Shown in pieces: positions 46,529 to 54,883 of a stretch of DNA of 64,000 bases (the first letter of the stretch is position 1; each line of letters opens with the position of its first letter). The translations under genes were made by a program, and so were the position numbers. The stretch lies in contig NZ_CP041036.1 in NCBI RefSeq assembly GCF_006385555.1, positions 2,108,001-2,172,000 of the forward strand, written 5' to 3'. This stretch comes from Shewanella polaris. GTDB taxonomy: Bacteria; Pseudomonadota; Gammaproteobacteria; Enterobacterales; Shewanellaceae. Under the pieces are notes generated by a model that was not told the origin of the DNA, searched no databases, and was given only the letters and a program-made list of their open reading frames with translations.

Positions 46529-48460
46529 TTATCCGCGGCGCTGTTTGAGATATAGACCACCTATTGCGATATTAACGCCATCAAAATCCAATAAAGGATT
46601 TACCACCAGCGGATAGTTTTTACCAATACGTAATTGCACTCGCTCGGTTAACACCGGATTAGCAAACTCATTGCCAGCAATCACCAATTGTTTTACACCA
46701 ATATTTTGATCTAAATGTTCTACCCAATGACTTAAATAGTCGGCAAATGAATCATGAAATGCGAATGCAAGTTTGGCTAAATTGGTTTCACCTGCAAGTT
46801 TAAAGCTCATTAAGGTCCCTAAGGTTTTACACCAATTGAGGCCTCGATGCGCCATACCTTTAGTCAGTGGAAAGTCAATTCGTGGCGCATTATTGCCATG
46901 ATGTGACATCGCCAATGCGATAAATTTATCTGCAAGTTCTGTCACTGTTACTCGTTGGGCTGTCTCAACGGGGTAGGCACCAATAATCAGAGTCGCAACG
47001 GCCATTAATTGTGCCAAGGAACCGTCGTCTTCATGAATGTGCATATCCAATAATTGATTATATTCAGCTGGAAATTGTTGTTTAAATTTATCCAAAATAT
47101 TTTTCTGTGGAGACTCAGTCAAACTGTGACAAATACCATAACCTGAGGAAGGTAACTTAGGCATTTCAAAAAATAATTCAGCCTCACTATTACCATCAAC
47201 AGTCACAATTTGGCAGGTATTTTTATGGTTAAAATAAAATACTGCTGCATGTTTTACAAATTGCGGTTTACGGTGATGTTCACTTGGGTCAGACCTTAAT
47301 ACCGCGGCATTTAAGGCGCATAAGCTAGCCGATATATCGTGGCTGGAATAACTTAAAGGCTTCACACGATTCTTAGCTGCATTGAGTGATGTTGGGTCGA
47401 TAGGATTAACTTGCCAGTTAATTGTCGCTTTGCTGTTTTTAGCCGTAAATGAATAATGGTCATCTTGATAATGACTGATGTCGTGTACACAAGTCTCGTT
47501 AGTAGGTAACGGGATCAAACCACTGTCTAGGGTGGTAATAGGCATCCAATGCTGATTAATACTTGCCAAGCGTAAGGGCCTATCAACTACATCGCTTTTG
47601 CTCGCATTTGGGTTGATCTCAGTGGTGACATATAACCAATTGATCCCTTTTTGACGGAGGACTTCAGCCAATATCACTAACAAACGATTTTGAGCAAATT
47701 GTATCTCATAAAGCGGTGCCGTTAGACAAGGATGATCGCTACTCGGTCTCACTCTCAATAATGGCTTCTCAATGCTAGATAAGGCCAATACTTGGCTATC
47801 ATTGACGATAAAGTGGCTATTAAGTGAATTTGGATTACAAATCAAAATACGTGGACGTTGATATTGAACCGTTTGATTTAGATCCGCTTTTGATGTCGCC
47901 GCTTGATTATCTAACACTAAGGGGGGGGGGGTTAACCACAAGGTAGTGCCGATAACAGGCAGAGCTAACGATTTATCGGTAAATAATCTATCTGCCAGTG
48001 CCATAATATCGTGGCGTGTTAACGACTTTAGTTCACGACATAGTTTGTTATGTCCCTTACAGTGTTCGCATTGCAGGTTGATATCAGCAAATAAAGATTG
48101 TTGGTTATCGCCGAATATTGGTTGGCAATGTTGACAAAAATACAGTGGTAAATCGGAATTATTGTTTTTAAGGTCCAGTGGTTTTCGTTGCCCGCTATGT
48201 TGTTCAATGCTTTGGATATGCGTGTCTAATAACCACACCGACAATAAAAAATCACTGGCAATATCATCAGCTAATTCTTCTAACTGAGCTTGTGTTGCAA
48301 AAGCTTCGATAAAATAACGAATTTTACTGGTTTGAGGGTACAACTCAGAACCAATACTAATGTTGAGTTCAGTGCGATCAAGATATTGATTACATAAATA
48401 CTCGTATAATGGAACGGGTCGTTGGCATATAAAATCAAATCGAATATTATGCATCGACAT
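46529..48460 (-). CDS. Degenerate HypF paralogue of the hydrogenase operon
   Basis: A 643-residue protein that I read as a diverged, full-length HypF relative. The order is kept: an acylphosphatase-sized N-terminus (about 1-90), a zinc ribbon with Cys109, Cys112, Cys131 and Cys134, a YrdC-like part where LSSIEKPLLRVRP parallels HypF TSAEKPITLMKKR, and a C-terminal part where GSLAQLMAVATLIIGAYP parallels GRLFDALAVALDFIGSSQ and LVIAGNEFANPVLTERV parallels VYCGGVFQNKTLL. The HypF catalytic HHxAH and GVGFRP motifs are absent. It may be a scaffold or regulator of hydrogenase maturation. It overlaps hyaD by 14 bp, so it is co-translated. An 11-base poly-C tract lies at residues 177-180. Confidence 0.75.
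   Translation of the reverse strand: MSMHNIRFDFICQRPVPLYEYLCNQYLDRTELNISIGSELYPQTSKIRYFIEAFATQAQLEELADDIASDFLLSVWLLDTHIQSIEQHSGQRKPLDLKNNNSDLPLYFCQHCQPIFGDNQQSLFADINLQCEHCKGHNKLCRELKSLTRHDIMALADRLFTDKSLALPVIGTTLWLTPPPLVLDNQAATSKADLNQTVQYQRPRILICNPNSLNSHFIVNDSQVLALSSIEKPLLRVRPSSDHPCLTAPLYEIQFAQNRLLVILAEVLRQKGINWLYVTTEINPNASKSDVVDRPLRLASINQHWMPITTLDSGLIPLPTNETCVHDISHYQDDHYSFTAKNSKATINWQVNPIDPTSLNAAKNRVKPLSYSSHDISASLCALNAAVLRSDPSEHHRKPQFVKHAAVFYFNHKNTCQIVTVDGNSEAELFFEMPKLPSSGYGICHSLTESPQKNILDKFKQQFPAEYNQLLDMHIHEDDGSLAQLMAVATLIIGAYPVETAQRVTVTELADKFIALAMSHHGNNAPRIDFPLTKGMAHRGLNWCKTLGTLMSFKLAGETNLAKLAFAFHDSFADYLSHWVEHLDQNIGVKQLVIAGNEFANPVLTERVQLRIGKNYPLVVNPLLDFDGVNIAIGGLYLKQRRG
47921..47931 (-). 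repeat. 11-base homopolymeric G/C tract inside the HypF paralogue
   Basis: Eleven G in a row on the plus strand read as C on the coding strand, encoding Thr-Pro-Pro-Pro (residues 177-180). In this sequence the frame is intact. A one-base change would cause a frameshift and early termination. Confidence 0.9.
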
Positions 48461-49001
48461 AGCAACCTCGCTTATAAGCGTCAGGGATTACCTGATCAAT
48501 GGTTATATTATTCATAATCTGCTGGCTAAATCCTAAGTCAGTTAAATGTGATAACAGTGTGTGTTCCATCACCGGAATGGCGGCATGTAAATTTGGCGTG
48601 AGCCCTAAAATCATGGGTTCAATTACTGTAGGAGTAACACCTAAAACAAATGTTTGAGGTCTATCGCCAACAATGTCCATCATGTTGAGTGTTTGCAGCA
48701 TTTCTACTTCATGCGCACTGCCTTGCCAATCAATTTCAGCAGGGGCATCATCAAAATCAAAAAAGTACACTTCGCCAGGCTCAGCATCAATACTATTGAC
48801 TGTGTCGACCACAATTAAATAATCGTATTGGCTAATCATCGGAATAAGACCTTGGGCTAGGGTGCCACCGTCGACAATATCGACCTGGTCTGTTTGATGG
48901 CTAAATTGGTATTTATCTTTGATATAATTGACAAAATGTACGCCGATTCCTTCATCGGCGTACAATACATTGCCTATACCTAACAGCAATATTTTTTTCA
49001 C
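48447..49001 (-). CDS. hyaD: Hydrogenase maturation protease HyaD/HupD type
   Basis: Endopeptidase that removes the C-terminal peptide of the hydrogenase large subunit once nickel is in place. The 184 residues begin KKILLLGIGNVLYADEGIGV and keep the nickel-sensing residues: Glu in DEGIG, Asp in VDGGTLAQ / VVDTVN and His in SAHEVEML. It overlaps the following gene by 14 bp and begins 15 bp after hyaC. Confidence 0.96.
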   Translation of the reverse strand: MKKILLLGIGNVLYADEGIGVHFVNYIKDKYQFSHQTDQVDIVDGGTLAQGLIPMISQYDYLIVVDTVNSIDAEPGEVYFFDFDDAPAEIDWQGSAHEVEMLQTLNMMDIVGDRPQTFVLGVTPTVIEPMILGLTPNLHAAIPVMEHTLLSHLTDLGFSQQIMNNITIDQVIPDAYKRGCYVDA

Positions 49002-49016
49002 TAGAATCCATTCATC

Positions 49017-49685
49017 CTATTTATGTACTTTGTGATAATCATAACCAGTCACAATGGTATCGACTGAATTATGTCTAAAGCGAATACCAGACCACACCGC
49101 CATATACATATGGATCAACAAAAAGATAATGAAGGCCCAAGTTAAATAATGGTGAATGATCCGCAAAGGTGCTAAACCACCAAATAACCACGTTATCCAT
49201 GCTGCACTATCACTTAGTAATCCACCAACACCTAAGTGATACACATTGGCGTAAAGTGCTAAACCGGTAATACAGGCAAGTAATGCAATTAATGAAATAA
49301 CCGCATAAGTCATAAACTGCAATGGTCCGTAGGCGCCAGCTTTATCTAAATTCCCCATCCAGAAATAAGATTTTACTTGGGCAATCCAGCTTCGCAGATT
49401 CAATACATCTCTAAATGACCGTCTTTCATTATTCCTATGACTAAAGAAAAACAAGTAAGCGCGCACTAAAGTGATTGCGGTCAGTACAAATCCACAAATT
49501 AAATGTGCAAAGCGGATCCAACCTTGAAGTAATACATCGGTACTATCTGGCGCCACTAAAAATGGCCACGAGATATAAAACCCAGTGATCACCAAGATCA
49601 CAATGGTCAAGGCCCGCGTCCAGTGAAATATTCGTATCGCTGGAGTAAATTCAAGCTCGCGAATGTGGGTTGCAATATGTTCCAT
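49017..49685 (-). CDS. hyaC: Ni/Fe-hydrogenase b-type cytochrome subunit
   Basis: Membrane dihaem cytochrome b that anchors the hydrogenase and passes electrons to the quinone pool. The 222 residues have four membrane helices (for example ALTIVILVITGFYISWPFL and ITWLFGGLAPLRIIHHYLTW); candidate haem histidines include FHWTRAL near residue 20, FAHLICG, RIIHHYLTWAF and IHMYMAV. It starts 30 bp after hyaB. The position and length match HyaC/HupC. Confidence 0.96.
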   Translation of the reverse strand: MEHIATHIRELEFTPAIRIFHWTRALTIVILVITGFYISWPFLVAPDSTDVLLQGWIRFAHLICGFVLTAITLVRAYLFFFSHRNNERRSFRDVLNLRSWIAQVKSYFWMGNLDKAGAYGPLQFMTYAVISLIALLACITGLALYANVYHLGVGGLLSDSAAWITWLFGGLAPLRIIHHYLTWAFIIFLLIHMYMAVWSGIRFRHNSVDTIVTGYDYHKVHK

Positions 49686-49715
49686 ACTTTTTCCCTCCTA
49701 CTCCATTACCTTTGA

Positions 49716-51419
49716 TTAAAACCCATTTGAATCAATTTTAAATTGACCTAAGGTGTGTTTTTTGTAATCCATCACATGAACTGAACATGCCATACAAGGA
49801 TCAAAGGAATGAATAATACGAATGACTTCTAATGGCTTAGTTGGATCTTCCAGTTTTAAACCAATCAACGAAGCTTCATAAGGGCCCATTTTGCCGTTAA
49901 CATCCACAGGACCAGCGTTCCAGGTAGTAGGGACCACAGCTTGGTAGTTTTCAACTTTGGCACCTTTAATTCGGATCCAATGGCTTAACATACCGCGAGG
50001 GGCTTCTATCATGGAATAACCTTCATAAACTCGACTTGAATCTATTTCAGGTTTTACGTAAGTTGATTCATCCGACTGTATATTAACCAGTAGGGCTTCA
50101 AAGGTTTTCAAACAAGATTCACCCACTAACTTCACTTGTAACATCCGTGCAGCAGTACGACCTAAAGTGGTAAATAGGGCGTCAATGGGTAAACCCGTAC
50201 GTGCTAAAAAGCCATCAACCAGATTGACCACTGCTTGATTACCGCGGGCATAGTTCACTAATAAACATGCTAAAGGACCTACTTCTACTGGTTCGTCTTG
50301 ATAACGCGGTGACTTAACCCATGAATACTTACCCGAGCCATTAACCGTTGGTAACTTGCCATAAACGGTATCGCGTTCAATAAACCCAGTGTATTCGGGA
50401 ATTGTTGTTCCTTCATAAGGATGTTGTGGACCATCAGCTTTATACCAAGCATGAGTGACGTCTTCTTTAATCAAACTAGGGTCAATGTCCAGCACATTGG
50501 CTAAATCACCGTTTAAAATCACCCCTTGTTTAAATAAATACTCACCGTCGGCAGTAATAAAATCTTCACCACTTAAGAAATTATTCACATTGACGCCGCC
50601 AAGCACACTGGCTTCAGCGCCAAATGCTTCTGCCGCCATTATGATATCGGCTTGATAAGCACGCTCAATAAAGTCTTGTACTATGGCGTGTTTTTGTTGC
50701 CATTCTTGTAAACGGGCAGGGCTTAACATATCGCGTACTGAGGTGACGCCGCCCACAACAATTGACTGTGGATGCGGGGATTTACCACCAAAAATAGCTA
50801 ACATTTCAGCGGCTACACGTTGTATTTCAAGCGCTTTCAAATAATGCGATAGTGCAATTAAGTTTTGCTCAGGGGTAAATCGATAAGTACCATTGCCCCA
50901 ATATGCATTTGCAAATGGACCAAGCTTACCGGTTTCGACTAAACCTTTAACTCGTTCTTGTACCGCTTTCAATTCACCTTCACCTGCGGCAATGGGTTTA
51001 TCCGAGTAATTCATCGCGACTTTGGCAGCCAAGGCAGGATCTGCACTTAATGCCGATACCACATCCACCCAGTCTAAACCGTGTAAATGGTAAAATTGAA
51101 CAATATGATCATGCATAAACAAAGAGGCCTGCATTATGCCGCGCAGGTATTTTGCATTGAGTGGGATTTTCACACCTAGGGCATTTTCAACAGCCTCAGT
51201 GCCACAACGATAATGTGAATAAGTACAAACGCCACAAATACGCTGCACAATTAAGCCCACATCCATTGGAGTACGGCCTTTCAGAATAACCTCAATACCC
51301 CGCCATAAGGTAGATGATGACCATGCTTTAGTAATGACATTATTATCATCGACTTCAACTTCAACACGTAAATGGCCTTCGATGCGGGTGATAGGGTCGA
51401 TAACGACACGTTTACTCAT
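49716..51419 (-). CDS. hyaB: [NiFe] uptake hydrogenase large subunit
   Basis: Catalytic subunit of a group 1 respiratory hydrogenase. The 567 residues hold both nickel-ligand motifs: L1 RICGVCTYSH near residue 60 and L2 DPCMACSVHVMD near the end. The protease would cut after the His of DPCMACSVH, releasing a C-terminal peptide of about 20 residues (VMDYKKH to NGF). It follows hyaA by two bases. Periplasmic with the small subunit, exported together by its Tat signal. Confidence 0.98.
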   Translation of the reverse strand: MSKRVVIDPITRIEGHLRVEVEVDDNNVITKAWSSSTLWRGIEVILKGRTPMDVGLIVQRICGVCTYSHYRCGTEAVENALGVKIPLNAKYLRGIMQASLFMHDHIVQFYHLHGLDWVDVVSALSADPALAAKVAMNYSDKPIAAGEGELKAVQERVKGLVETGKLGPFANAYWGNGTYRFTPEQNLIALSHYLKALEIQRVAAEMLAIFGGKSPHPQSIVVGGVTSVRDMLSPARLQEWQQKHAIVQDFIERAYQADIIMAAEAFGAEASVLGGVNVNNFLSGEDFITADGEYLFKQGVILNGDLANVLDIDPSLIKEDVTHAWYKADGPQHPYEGTTIPEYTGFIERDTVYGKLPTVNGSGKYSWVKSPRYQDEPVEVGPLACLLVNYARGNQAVVNLVDGFLARTGLPIDALFTTLGRTAARMLQVKLVGESCLKTFEALLVNIQSDESTYVKPEIDSSRVYEGYSMIEAPRGMLSHWIRIKGAKVENYQAVVPTTWNAGPVDVNGKMGPYEASLIGLKLEDPTKPLEVIRIIHSFDPCMACSVHVMDYKKHTLGQFKIDSNGF

Positions 51420-51421
51420 GA

Positions 51422-52558
51422 TTATTCCTCCAAAGGCTTAGCAAATACGCTAATAACAGCATGGGCGCCAATACCTACTGCGGCAGCGCCTAAAATTACC
51501 GCACCAATTGTGTCTGCGGTGGCATCAAGGCCATGTAACAGTTGACGTCCAAGAGGTTTCTCGAAATCTGCCATATCATCCCAAAAATCTGGTTCAGAAC
51601 AGCCCATACAGCCATGACCAGCTAATACAGGCCAACTTGTATGATGGTTAAATCTTTCTGTCGGACAATTGTTATAAGTGTAAGGTCCTTTACAACCCAT
51701 TTTATAAAGGCAATAACCTTCTTTAGCGCCTTCATCGCCAAACTCTTCAACAAATTCACCAGCATCAAAGCGACCACGGCGTTCACAATTGTCATGTACT
51801 CGAGCGCCATAAGCCCACTTAGGACGATTGAACATATCCAATGCCGGTAATTTACCAAACATAATGAAATACATTAATGTACCGACAATGTTCTTTTCAC
51901 TGGGAGGGCATCCGCCTAAATTAATCACAGGTTTATCGACGACTTCATAAACCCCCTTAGCCCCTGTAGGGTTAGGTGCTGCGGCTTGTACACCACCAAA
52001 AGCGGCGCAGGTACCGACAGAGATAATTGCAGCCGCATTTTTCGCTGCTTCTTTTACAATATGTAAACCGGTATGGCCTTTACAACCAACGGTTAAAAAG
52101 GTGCCATTATTGGCCGTAGGGATAGCGCCTTCTACAGCCAGTAAATAACGGCCCTTATAGGTTTCTAATGCGTTCTCTAAATTTTCTTCTGCTTGCCAAC
52201 CTGCGGCAGCCATTAACGTTTCGTGATATTCGAGTGAAATATGATCAAAAATAAGGGTGTCTAAATTAGGGGTGTCGGTACGAATTAACGACTCGGAACA
52301 GCCCGTGCACTCTGCCATATGTAACCAAATTAACGGGACTCTATCCGCTAATTCAGCCGCTTCAGCGACCAAGTTACTAAAGGGGAGAGGCAAGGCAAAC
52401 ATTGCCGTAACCGACGCGGTCCATTTTATGAAGTCTCGACGAGATATCCCTATATCGGCCATTTTTTGTTGTAATGAGACAGGCTGACGTTGGGCAAATT
52501 GGCGTAAATAATCAAGACGGTCTTTACCCTGCTTATATAGGGCTGCATGTGTGTCCAT
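51422..52558 (-). CDS. hyaA: [NiFe] uptake hydrogenase small subunit, Tat-exported
   Basis: The 378-residue iron-sulfur subunit that conducts electrons from the active site to the cytochrome. It begins with a Tat signal (ISRRDFIKWTASVTAMFALP) near residue 40, ends in a membrane anchor (TIGAVILGAAAVGIGAHAVI), and has proximal-cluster cysteines ECTGCSES plus later sets KMGCKGPYTYNNCP and HGCMGCSEPDFW. The proximal motif has Gly, not Cys, at the position that is cysteine in oxygen-tolerant enzymes. First gene of the hya operon, downstream of two FNR-type boxes. Confidence 0.98.
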   Translation of the reverse strand: MDTHAALYKQGKDRLDYLRQFAQRQPVSLQQKMADIGISRRDFIKWTASVTAMFALPLPFSNLVAEAAELADRVPLIWLHMAECTGCSESLIRTDTPNLDTLIFDHISLEYHETLMAAAGWQAEENLENALETYKGRYLLAVEGAIPTANNGTFLTVGCKGHTGLHIVKEAAKNAAAIISVGTCAAFGGVQAAAPNPTGAKGVYEVVDKPVINLGGCPPSEKNIVGTLMYFIMFGKLPALDMFNRPKWAYGARVHDNCERRGRFDAGEFVEEFGDEGAKEGYCLYKMGCKGPYTYNNCPTERFNHHTSWPVLAGHGCMGCSEPDFWDDMADFEKPLGRQLLHGLDATADTIGAVILGAAAVGIGAHAVISVFAKPLEE

Positions 52559-52647
52559 ATTGATACCTTTTGCTTAAGCTAGTTAAGTAGCTATTAATTA
52601 ATTGCAATCATCGGTATCAATTCTAAAACTGGATTAAAAATCATCTT

Positions 52648-52661
52648 TTGATGTAAATCAA
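52648..52661. promoter_or_regulatory. Perfect FNR/EtrA box before hyaA
   Basis: TTGAT-GTAA-ATCAA is an exact match to the FNR consensus, about 90-103 bp before the hyaA ATG, suitable for anaerobic activation. Confidence 0.8.
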
Positions 52662-52708
52662 CTTGTGAGAATTTGCTATATCATAAGTAAGGTTAAAACG
52701 CCTAATTT

Positions 52709-52722
52709 ATGATGTTGATCAA
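52709..52722. promoter_or_regulatory. Second FNR-type box before hyaA
   Basis: ATGAT-GTTG-ATCAA matches the FNR consensus at nine of ten positions, 61 bp (start to start) further from hyaA than the perfect box. Confidence 0.6.
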
Positions 52723-53021
52723 GTTAACAAAATTGAACTTGGACAAAATGTCACAGATCACGATTTTATACTTGATGTGATCTAGTCCATTATTTACTGA
52801 TTGTATTGAAATATGAGTATACGAGAGTGTTATTCATAGGAATGTCTCTTATATTTAGTTAACGATACCGCGTCTATGTAAAAATGAGATCTATCGCACT
52901 GTGACAACTAATTAGTAAAGAGGTAATAGTCTTGTTTTCTGGTGACATTCCTCATAGAGTGTCGACTTAAAATAACAGTGATTCTCAATATCATCAGTAT
53001 GAAAATAAATAGGTTGCAGGT

Positions 53022-53858
53022 TTGGTAGATAAATTAGTTTTAACGGTCGATTTCTTTCTTGAGCACAAATTATTACTAACCGTGTTAATAGTCATGCTTA
53101 TTTCAGTTATTAAACGCTTTGTCATTTCAAGTATTCGTGGTGATGTCGCTTTCCTTTCTGATGTGCAACGAAAGTGGATGTCACGGACTAAAAATGGCAC
53201 TTTTCTATTAATACTGATTATCTTGTTCGTCTTATGGCAATCAGAAGTCAGTAAATTTGCGTTATCCGTTACGGCAATTGCAATTGCTTTAGTGATTGCA
53301 TCAAAAGAAATTATTTTGTGTTTTACCGGTTCAATACAACGTGCGAGCTCGCGTTCGTTTGTGATAGGTGATTGGATAGAAGTAGGCAAAATATACGGTG
53401 AAGTGATTGAACATAATCTCATGGCCACAGTGATCCAAGAAATAGACCTTGATCATGGCCAATACCATTACACAGGCAAAACGGCCACCTTACCAAACAG
53501 CATGTTTTTTACTTATGCAGTTAAAAACCTCAATTTTATGAAACGGTATGTTTACCACAACATAACGATTACCGTGGTTCAGTTTGTTAATCTCTATCCG
53601 CTGTTTCCTTCATTGACCCGTCAAATAGAACAGCACTGTGAAGACTTTATTGAAGTGGCAAAACGCTACAACAATGTGATAGAAAAACATGCCGGAGTCG
53701 ATTTACCGGGCAGTGAACCGCATATTCATATTACTAGTGGCATAAACGGTGAACAAAATGTTCATATTATGATTTTTTGCCCCACAGAACGGGCTATTGA
53801 GTTAGAGCAGTTAATAAGAGAAGACTTTATGATTGCTTACCAAGAAAACTTTAATTAA
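53022..53858 (+). CDS. Small-conductance mechanosensitive channel (MscS family)
   Basis: A 278-residue MscS-type protein. Membrane helices occur near residues 12-30, 58-75 and 80-100 (FALSVTAIAIALVIASKEII is the pore-helix region), followed by the MscS beta domain (RSFVIGDWIEVGKIYGEVIE, LPNSMFFTYAVKN). This is the minimal MscS layout, with a C-terminal alpha/beta part to 278. The TTG start at 53022 is the only one that includes the first helix; TAGG lies about 8 nt before it. It should relieve osmotic down-shock; which ions it passes is unknown. Confidence 0.87.
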   Translation: MVDKLVLTVDFFLEHKLLLTVLIVMLISVIKRFVISSIRGDVAFLSDVQRKWMSRTKNGTFLLILIILFVLWQSEVSKFALSVTAIAIALVIASKEIILCFTGSIQRASSRSFVIGDWIEVGKIYGEVIEHNLMATVIQEIDLDHGQYHYTGKTATLPNSMFFTYAVKNLNFMKRYVYHNITITVVQFVNLYPLFPSLTRQIEQHCEDFIEVAKRYNNVIEKHAGVDLPGSEPHIHITSGINGEQNVHIMIFCPTERAIELEQLIREDFMIAYQENFN

Positions 53859-53938
53859 CTTATTTAGGTTTCATCTCAACTCTTAATCCGAGTTGAGATG
53901 AAATAACCAAAGCTTATCGTTAATCGTTCGATTTTTGC

Positions 53939-54748
53939 TTATTCATCATCCAGCTTCATTGCTTCTTTTATTTCATCACTGTCAAACCCTTTCCGAGACA
54001 AATACGCATAGGCCTTCGACTTATCTTTATAATCGGTTAAGTTATAGCGTTTCTTAGCCAGCTCTGTTTTACAGCTTTGATAAAAATCGATTTGCTCAGT
54101 AAGTGTTAATTGGTACAGCGTTTCTTCAAAGTCACTCACGTCAATCAATCGTTGTTTGAGCTCCTGCAAGATAAGTGTTTTGCCTTTACCCTTATTAAAC
54201 AGTTTGATTATTTCCGTTGTTAAGTCCACTTTATCGGCTTTTACGGCTAACTTACTTCGCAGGGTATCACGTTGTGGGTGTTGTGCTAATGCGTGATCGA
54301 TTTCTGCACGCGAAAACCCTTTTGCGGTCATCTGGTTATACACTTTTTCTTTATTGGTACCATAAAAATTAACAAAACGGTTTAACAGCCTAGACGTGGC
54401 CATTTCAAAACTATCAACATTTTGCTCATCCATCACTTGTTCTATTGCGTTATCAATCTCAGTAGCGGATATGCCGCGTATTTGTAACTTACGTTTTATT
54501 GCACCTTTCCCGAGTTGATTGCTAAAAGCCAACTCACAATATCGCACCGCAAAATCATAGTCATTTTTTAAATAACCACCTTCTATAAGTCTGGCTAATA
54601 CGGTATCAATCCATTGCTGGTTTTCGGTTTTACGCTCAAGTTTGATGCGGATTTCATTAATGGTGAAATCCTGCTGACCGAGGTGCCAATAGGCACTATT
54701 AAAAACGTTATCGATGGTTTTAGCTTGACGTAATGGCGGCCGCTGCAT
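53939..54748 (-). CDS. Over-long RecX-family protein
   Basis: A 269-residue protein built of three-helix RecX-type repeats. Typical RecX is about 150-165 residues with three repeats; this has about five. Motifs such as LIEGGYLKNDYDFAVRYCEL, GKGAIKRKLQIRGISATEID and NQMTAKGFSRAEIDHAL are RecX-like. It is not beside recA, so it is not the standard RecA regulator gene, though it may still bind RecA. The C-terminal repeats (LTTEIIKLFNKGKG to LDDE) are more diverged. The ATG at 54748 is reasonable. Confidence 0.75.
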   Translation of the reverse strand: MQRPPLRQAKTIDNVFNSAYWHLGQQDFTINEIRIKLERKTENQQWIDTVLARLIEGGYLKNDYDFAVRYCELAFSNQLGKGAIKRKLQIRGISATEIDNAIEQVMDEQNVDSFEMATSRLLNRFVNFYGTNKEKVYNQMTAKGFSRAEIDHALAQHPQRDTLRSKLAVKADKVDLTTEIIKLFNKGKGKTLILQELKQRLIDVSDFEETLYQLTLTEQIDFYQSCKTELAKKRYNLTDYKDKSKAYAYLSRKGFDSDEIKEAMKLDDE

Positions 54749-54883
54749 AGAAAATTTGTCTTATAGTAAAAAATAACCACATTATAGTAGCAGTTTAAGG
54801 CGGTATTTATTAAGTCCTATTGTGTATCCGGCAAACTAAATACTGCGCGTGAATAGCGGGTAAACAGAACCTTATGATGATGA

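Larger units (their letters stand above)
52559..53021. promoter_or_regulatory. Divergent hyaA / mscS-like control region
   Basis: 463 bp without a gene. Besides the two FNR-type boxes it contains half-site CRP-like words (TGTGATCTAG at about 52777), but no full CRP palindrome. Confidence 0.5.

Noticed and set aside
51422-52558. Oxygen-tolerant Hyd-1-type hydrogenase
   Set aside because: The proximal motif is CTGC rather than CTCC, and the second extra cysteine is missing.
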